64,000 nt of DNA from Gemmatimonadota bacterium (GTDB lineage Bacteria > Gemmatimonadota > Gemmatimonadetes > Gemmatimonadales > Gemmatimonadaceae), in NCBI GenBank assembly GCA_021298835.1, contig JAJTHG010000015.1:1-64000 (forward strand), in the 5' to 3' direction. Positions 59,728-64,000 of this stretch are shown here, piece after piece. Position numbers and translations under genes: made by a program. A model generated the notes under the pieces. The model searched no databases and was not told the origin of the DNA. It worked only from the letters and a program-made list of their open reading frames with translations. Within the stretch, counting starts at the first letter, position 1. Each line of letters starts with the position of its first letter.

Positions 59728-60399
59728 TTACGCGCGCCCCGCCGCGTCCTTCGCCGTTCCGTACTGCTGCTCGTAGGCGCTGAAGTGGCGGGTCATGGCC
59801 GTCTGCAGCTCCTGCAGCACCGCGCGCCGCGGGGCCTCGGCGAGTCGTTCGGCGCAGTCGAGCACCGCGTGCACTGAGTGCACCGCGAAGCGGGCCGCCG
59901 CTTGACGCCGCTCGACGGGCATCGCGGGAAACCGCAGGCGCAGGAAGGTCTCGACCTGCTCGACCAGCACGTCATCCATGCGCTGGGCGATGTCGCGGCC
60001 GGCGGGATGCGCGTGCATGGCCTCGTGCACCCGGTCGAAGGCAGGCAGTTGCCGCATCAGCGACACCTGATCGGTCACCACGCGCTCGAATACGCGCTCG
60101 AGCGGCAGGTCGAGCATCTCCGGTCCGACGGCCCGCTCGTTCGTCTCCGTCACGCGCCGCGTGCAGCGCTCCGCGAGCGCGAGGACCAGCGCGTCCTTGC
60201 CCGGGAAGAAATGGTAGAGCGACCCCATCGAGGCCCCGGCACGCTGGGCGATGGTCTGCACCGAGGCACCCTCCACCCCCACCTCGGCGATGACCGCCTC
60301 GGCGGCATCGAGGATCTGCTCCATACGCTGCGCCCCCCGCTCCTGCTGGGGGGCCCGCGGCACCGGAGAACGGGTGGGGGGGGCGGAAGTCGTTGCCAT
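59728..60399 (-). CDS. TetR-family repressor of the adjacent RND efflux operon
   Basis: A 223-residue TetR regulator: HTH at about residues 25-70 (QILDAAEAVIAEVG, VQTIAQRAGASMGSLYHFFPGKDALVLAL) and a helical ligand-binding region. It is divergent from the tolC-adaptor-RND operon. The 92-base gap contains three related palindromes, one between its own start and the promoter and two over the efflux promoter, so it almost certainly represses both directions. The N terminus (PQQERG..R..QILDAA) resembles the TetR at 867-1520. The inducer is unknown but is probably an efflux substrate. Confidence 0.94.
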   Translation of the reverse strand: MATTSAPPTRSPVPRAPQQERGAQRMEQILDAAEAVIAEVGVEGASVQTIAQRAGASMGSLYHFFPGKDALVLALAERCTRRVTETNERAVGPEMLDLPLERVFERVVTDQVSLMRQLPAFDRVHEAMHAHPAGRDIAQRMDDVLVEQVETFLRLRFPAMPVERRQAAARFAVHSVHAVLDCAERLAEAPRRAVLQELQTAMTRHFSAYEQQYGTAKDAAGRA

Positions 60400-60414
60400 G
60401 ACTGAACAGAAATG

Positions 60415-60489
60415 TAGAGCGAACGCTCTGGTATTGACAAGTGGAAAGCATGCTCTATTATTTTTGCAGACACTAGAACGAGCATTCTA
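60415..60489 (+). promoter_or_regulatory. Efflux promoter with three TetR-operator-like palindromes
   Basis: TTGACA (60434-60439), a 16-base spacer and TATTAT (60456-60461) form a strong promoter for tolC. Three related palindromes flank it: AGAGCGAACGCTCT (60416-60429, perfect 6-bp arms), AAAGCATGCTCT (60445-60456, perfect AGCATGCT core, inside the spacer up to the -10), and TAGAACGAGCATTCTA (60474-60489, in the leader just before the ATG). Common half-site: TAGAxCG or its variant. Site 1 also lies 16 bases before the tetR start codon. Confidence 0.75.
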
Positions 60490-60491
60490 TT

Positions 60492-61847
60492 ATGAGAATA
60501 CCAGTACACGTCGCCGCCTTGATCGGTTTTGCCGTCCTGGGGCGGCCACTGACGGCACAGTCGGCCGGCACCCTCGACGACCTCGTGCAGGTGGCCCTGC
60601 GCGACAATCCGGCACAGCGGCAGGTGCGGTTCGCCGTCGAGGCGGCCGACGCGGGCCGGCGCGAGGCGCTCGGGCGGTGGCTGCCCAGCGCGACGATCAA
60701 CGCGCGCTACTCGGAGGTGAGCGGAAACGTCGTGAACCTCGGCCAGCTCATCAATCCCGCCTTCAGCGCGCTCAACGGGCTGCTCGGCACCCCGAGCTTC
60801 CCCACCAACATCGACCTGCGCCTTCCGTTGGCCCAGGAGACGGCCCTGCGGCTGCAGCAGACGCTGTTCGCGCCGGCCATCGGGGCGGGGGCGGCGGCCG
60901 CGACCGCGGTGCGCGGGGTACGCCGTGCGGAGGCCGACCTGCAGTCCCGCACGCTCGCGGCGCAGGTGCGCATCGGGTGGCTGCAGTGGGCGAAGGCGCT
61001 CAAGGCGGTGACCATCTACGAATCGGCGTTGACGGTGCTCGACGAGCAGGCGCGCGTGACGCAGCGCCTCGTCGCCGAGGGACTCGCCACCCCCGACGCC
61101 GCGCTGCGCGTGAAGGCCGAGCGCGGCGCGCTCGCGCAGCAGCGCGACGACGCGCGACGGCTCGAGGGCGCGGCGCGCCAGGCGATGAACGTGCTGCTGG
61201 CACGGCCGCTCGAGGCGCCGCTGCCCGAGTTCACCGACGCGGCGTTGGGGATCGACTCGCTGCCGCCGCTGGCCGACGCCGCCGAGCGGGCCGGTCGGCG
61301 CCGCGACGAGCTCCGGCAGCTCGACGCCGCCGGCGCGGCGGCCCGCGCCAACGAGCGGGTGGTGCGCAGCGCCTACCTGCCCACGCTCGCGCTCGCGGTG
61401 GACTACGGCTGGCAGGGCAACAGCTACGACTTCCGGACGTCGCGCGACTTCACGATCGCCTCGGCGGTCCTGAGTTGGAACCTCTTCAACGGCGGCCAGG
61501 ACCATGCGCGCGCGCAGCAGGCACGGCTCGAGACCGCGCGCCTCGATGCGATGCGCGACCAGGCGGCCCGGCAGGTGCAGCTCGACGTCGCCGTGGCCCA
61601 CGCCGCCGCCACCGTGGCGCGGAGCGCGATCGCCACCGCGCGCGAACGCGTCGAGGCCGCCGAGCGCACGTGGGAGCTCGTGCGCCGCCGCCGGGACGCG
61701 GGGGGCGCGACGCTGCTCGAAGTGCTCGACGCCCGCAACGCGCTGACGGCCGCGCAGCTCAACGCCGTGCTCACCACCTACGACTATTACCAGCGCTGCG
61801 TCGAGTTCGACCGGGCGGCGGCGCGCTACCCGAGGACCCTCCCGTGA
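60492..61847 (+). CDS. TolC-family outer-membrane efflux protein
   Basis: A 451-residue TolC-type protein: signal peptide (VHVAALIGFAVLGRPLTAQ), then long coiled-coil helices arranged as two tandem OEP repeats. The first half begins LDDLVQVALRDNPAQRQVRF and the second around LRQLDAAGAAARANERVVRS; typical phrases are LPSATINARYSEV, YLPTLALAVDYGWQG, LSWNLFNGGQ and LLEVLDARNALTAAQLN. It forms the outer-membrane exit duct of the RND pump. ATG 60492 directly follows the third operator, so repressor binding would also cover the start region. It overlaps the adaptor gene by 4 bases. Confidence 0.93.
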   Translation: MRIPVHVAALIGFAVLGRPLTAQSAGTLDDLVQVALRDNPAQRQVRFAVEAADAGRREALGRWLPSATINARYSEVSGNVVNLGQLINPAFSALNGLLGTPSFPTNIDLRLPLAQETALRLQQTLFAPAIGAGAAAATAVRGVRRAEADLQSRTLAAQVRIGWLQWAKALKAVTIYESALTVLDEQARVTQRLVAEGLATPDAALRVKAERGALAQQRDDARRLEGAARQAMNVLLARPLEAPLPEFTDAALGIDSLPPLADAAERAGRRRDELRQLDAAGAAARANERVVRSAYLPTLALAVDYGWQGNSYDFRTSRDFTIASAVLSWNLFNGGQDHARAQQARLETARLDAMRDQAARQVQLDVAVAHAAATVARSAIATARERVEAAERTWELVRRRRDAGGATLLEVLDARNALTAAQLNAVLTTYDYYQRCVEFDRAAARYPRTLP

Positions 61848-62938
61848 CCCCGATGCCCCTTCCCCGCCCCTGGTTGGCGTTCGCGCTCGTAGCGACGACC
61901 GCCGCCGCCTGCGGCACCCCCGAGGCGGCCGCCACGCCCGCCGACGACGCCGACGCGCGTGCGGCGACCCCGGTGGTCGTCGCCGCCGTCACGACCGACG
62001 ACCGGCCCGCCCCGCTCGTCCTCGCGGCGACGCTCGCCGCCAAGGAGGAGGTGCCGCTCGCGTTCAAGATCGGCGGCGTGGTGACGCGTGTGAGCGTCGA
62101 GCCGGGCGAGCGCGTACGGGCCGGCGACGTGCTCGCCGAGCTGGCCGACGACGAGATCGGCTCGGCGGTCCGCAAGGCCCGCGAGGGGCGCGAGAAGGCG
62201 GAGCGCGACCTCGCCCGTGCGACGGCGCTCTTCGCCGACAGTGCGGTGACGCGCGCGCAGCTCGACGACGCCACCACCGGGCTCGAGGTTGCGCGGGCCG
62301 ATGAGCGGGCGGCGCTGTTCAATCGCCGGTTCTCGAGCATCGTGGCGCCGGCCGACGGGATCGTCCTGCGCCGGCAAGCCGAGGTGGGCGAGCAGGTGCC
62401 GCCCGGCCAGCCGGTGGTGGTCGTGCGCACGGGACGTCGCGGGATGGTCGCGCGCATCGCCCTCTCCGACCGCGAGCGCATGCGCGTGGGCGTCGGCGAC
62501 CCGGCGACGGTGCGGTTCGACGCCGCGGGCGACCGCTCGTTCGCGGGGCGGGTGCGTGTCGTGGGGGTCGCCCCGATGCCGAATACCGGGGTATTCGAGG
62601 CGGAGATCGCGCTCGACGGGGCCGATGCGCTGCCGAGCGGGCTGGTCGGGACGGCGGAGGTCGTGCCGTCGGCGCGCGGCGCGCGGCGCGCGACCCCGGT
62701 GGTGCCGGTCGAGGCGCTGCTGGAGGCGGACGGCGACTCGGCCGCGGTGTACGTGGTCGGCAACGGTGACGTGGCCCGCCGTCGCGCGGTGCGCGTGGGC
62801 GAGCTGTCGAACGGCGCGGTGCGGATTCTCGGCGGGCTGTCGCGCGGGGAGCAGGTCGTGGTGGCGGGCGGGGCCTATCTGGTTGACGGACTGCGCGTGC
62901 GGCCGCAGCCCGCGCCGGGCGCGGAGCGTGCCCCGTGA
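61844..62938 (+). CDS. RND efflux periplasmic adaptor (membrane fusion) lipoprotein
   Basis: A 364-residue HlyD/AcrA-type adaptor. A lipoprotein-type signal (ALVATTAAACGT) is followed by the lipoyl-like hairpin (VTRVSVEPGERVRAGDVLAEL, later SSIVAPADGIVLRRQAEVGEQV) with a helical coiled hairpin between (about 110-160). A beta-barrel domain (GRRGMVARIALSDRERMRVG) and the membrane-proximal domain (PVVPVEALLEADGDSAAVYVV) complete it. It bridges the RND pump and the TolC protein. GTG 61844 overlaps the tolC stop; ATG 61853 is an alternative start. The pump gene overlaps its end by 4 bases. Confidence 0.93.
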   Translation: MTPMPLPRPWLAFALVATTAAACGTPEAAATPADDADARAATPVVVAAVTTDDRPAPLVLAATLAAKEEVPLAFKIGGVVTRVSVEPGERVRAGDVLAELADDEIGSAVRKAREGREKAERDLARATALFADSAVTRAQLDDATTGLEVARADERAALFNRRFSSIVAPADGIVLRRQAEVGEQVPPGQPVVVVRTGRRGMVARIALSDRERMRVGVGDPATVRFDAAGDRSFAGRVRVVGVAPMPNTGVFEAEIALDGADALPSGLVGTAEVVPSARGARRATPVVPVEALLEADGDSAAVYVVGNGDVARRRAVRVGELSNGAVRILGGLSRGEQVVVAGGAYLVDGLRVRPQPAPGAERAP

Positions 62939-64000
62939 ACCCGACGCGCTTTGCCGTCGAGCGGCCGCAGTTGACGCTGGTCGCGGTCGCGGCGATGGCG
63001 GCCCTGGGCATCCAGGCGCTGCTGACGATCCCGAAGGCGGAGGACCCGACCTTCCCGATCCCGGTCTTCACGGTGGTCGCGGTGGTGCCGGGGGCATCGC
63101 CCGCCGACATCGAGCAACTCGTAGTGGACCCGGTCGAGAAGCAGATCAAGGAACTTGAGCGCGTCAAGAAGTACGATTCGCAGGCCGAGGACGGCTTCGG
63201 GGCGATCACGGTGGAGTTCGAAGCCGGCGTGGACGCCGACCGCAAGTACGACGAGGTCGTCCGCGAGATGAACGCGCTGCGCCCCTCGTTGCCGGCGGAG
63301 ATGGCGCGGTTCGAGATCAGCCGCTTCAACGCTGCCAACACGTACGTCGCGCAACTGGCGCTCGCGAGCGAGACGGCCCCGTGGCACGAGCTCGACGCCC
63401 GCGGGCGCGACCTGCGCGACCGGCTCGGCCGCGTGTCGGGCGTGAAGTCGGCCAAGCTCTTCGCCGTGCCGGTGCGCGAGGTGCAGGTGCGGCTCGACCT
63501 CGCGGCACTGGCGGCGCGGCGACTGCCCCTGGCGGCGGCGCTGCAGGCGCTGGCGTCCGAGGGGACGAACATCCCGGCGGGCGCGGTGGACGTGGGGGGC
63601 AAGCGGTTCAACGTGAAGACGAGCGGCCCCTATACCTCGCTCGAGCAGGTGAAGGCGACGATCCTCGCCGGCGACGGCCGCACCGCGGTGCGGCTGGGCG
63701 ACGTGGCGGACGTCCGCTGGGACTACGCCGAGGTCACCCACGCCGCGCGCTACAACGGCCGGCGCGCGGTCTGGGTGGCGCTCACCGTGCAGGAGACGGC
63801 GAACGTCATCGAGGTGCGCGACCGCGTCTGGGCGGCGCTCGACGCCTGGGAGCGCACGCTGCCGCCGCGCATCACGCTCGAGCGCGGCTTCGACCAGTCG
63901 CGCAACGTCGAGCGCCGGCTCACGCAGCTCGGCACCGACTTCGTGATCGCGATCCTCCTCGTGCTGGTCACGCTGCTGCCGCTCGGGGTCCGGGCGTCGG
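62935..64000 (+). CDS. RND efflux transporter, 3' end beyond the window
   Basis: The first 355 residues of an AcrB/MexB-type RND pump; the gene continues past the right edge. GTG 62935 overlaps the adaptor stop. Visible parts are the N-terminal FAVERPQLTLVAVAAMAALG membrane helix with PKAEDPTFP, the porter (PN1) domain starting VPGASPADIEQLVVDPVEKQ, VSGVKSAKLF and GDVADVRW, and the start of helix 2 (FDQSRNVERRL, then TDFVIAILLVLVTLL). AcrB-like pumps are about 1030 residues, so about two thirds are missing. It is probably a multidrug or solvent exporter. Confidence 0.95.
   Translation, partial: MNPTRFAVERPQLTLVAVAAMAALGIQALLTIPKAEDPTFPIPVFTVVAVVPGASPADIEQLVVDPVEKQIKELERVKKYDSQAEDGFGAITVEFEAGVDADRKYDEVVREMNALRPSLPAEMARFEISRFNAANTYVAQLALASETAPWHELDARGRDLRDRLGRVSGVKSAKLFAVPVREVQVRLDLAALAARRLPLAAALQALASEGTNIPAGAVDVGGKRFNVKTSGPYTSLEQVKATILAGDGRTAVRLGDVADVRWDYAEVTHAARYNGRRAVWVALTVQETANVIEVRDRVWAALDAWERTLPPRITLERGFDQSRNVERRLTQLGTDFVIAILLVLVTLLPLGVRAS

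Noticed and set aside
1-64000. tRNA, rRNA, prophage or transposon genes
   Set aside because: I looked on both strands and saw no cloverleaf-like, rRNA-like, transposase or phage structural sequence; short RNAs without sequence motifs could still be missed by eye.

Overview
The window is a dense, very GC-rich stretch of bacterial chromosome. Genes often overlap by a few bases, GTG starts are common, and many products carry signal peptides, Tat signals or lipoprotein signals. The mix of secreted amidohydrolases, ABC permeases fused to M1 peptidases, outer-membrane beta-barrels and TolC/RND efflux points to a soil-type Gram-negative. The overall style fits Gemmatimonadota best, but this is inferred from gene content; there is no rRNA or other marker here. 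I saw no tRNA, rRNA, CRISPR array, transposase, integrase or phage gene.

Layout. 0.35-3.8 kb: a small secreted protein, a divergent TetR / outer-membrane-protein pair, and a coupled SRPBCC-EVE-MarR operon. 3.9-10 kb (mostly minus): a secreted D-aminoacylase-type amidohydrolase, a LytTR two-component pair, an erythromycin-esterase-like protein and a beta-barrel. The last two genes share a duplicated upstream element. 10-17.3 kb: HxlR with divergent CMD and MaoC-like genes, CapA, a Tat-exported GH29 fucosidase, an NTF2-like secreted protein and an AstE/AspA-type deacylase. 17.3-27.3 kb: an MFS carrier, a YtrA-type GntR/ABC operon, a second GH29 enzyme, an N-formylglutamate-amidohydrolase-like lipoprotein, and a coupled HEAT / HD-GYP pair.

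27.7-36 kb: a leucine-dehydrogenase-type enzyme coupled to a possible DUF1338-like protein, divergent from TetR-FAD oxidase; then a Tat-exported creatinase-like M24 protein and an anion-symporter-type MFS carrier. 35.2-39.7 kb: an ABC ATPase and an ABC-2 permease/M1 peptidase fusion. 39.9-46.6 kb: a lipoprotein hydrolase, an SRPBCC protein, a 1188-residue lipoprotein with about 14 Cys-paired propeller repeats, and two small secreted proteins. 46.9-54.8 kb: a 1401-residue propeller-amidohydrolase-beta-lactamase fusion coupled to a D-aminoacylase, then a membrane protein with a repetitive tail, a ComEA-like protein and a small membrane protein on the other strand. 54.9-59.7 kb: tryptophan 2,3-dioxygenase, cysteine desulfurase, MnmA, an aquaporin and a secreted methyltransferase-like protein. 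59.7-64 kb: a second TetR divergent from a TolC-adaptor-RND operon that runs off the window.

Two themes recur. First, there is a large exported toolkit for acylated or D-amino-acid and peptide substrates (two D-aminoacylases, the triple fusion, creatinase-like M24, AstE-like, N-formylglutamate amidohydrolase-like) beside carriers and an amino-acid dehydrogenase, which suggests scavenging of modified amino acids. Second, local regulators sit beside their targets with visible palindromes. The clearest is the RND promoter, which carries three related operators.
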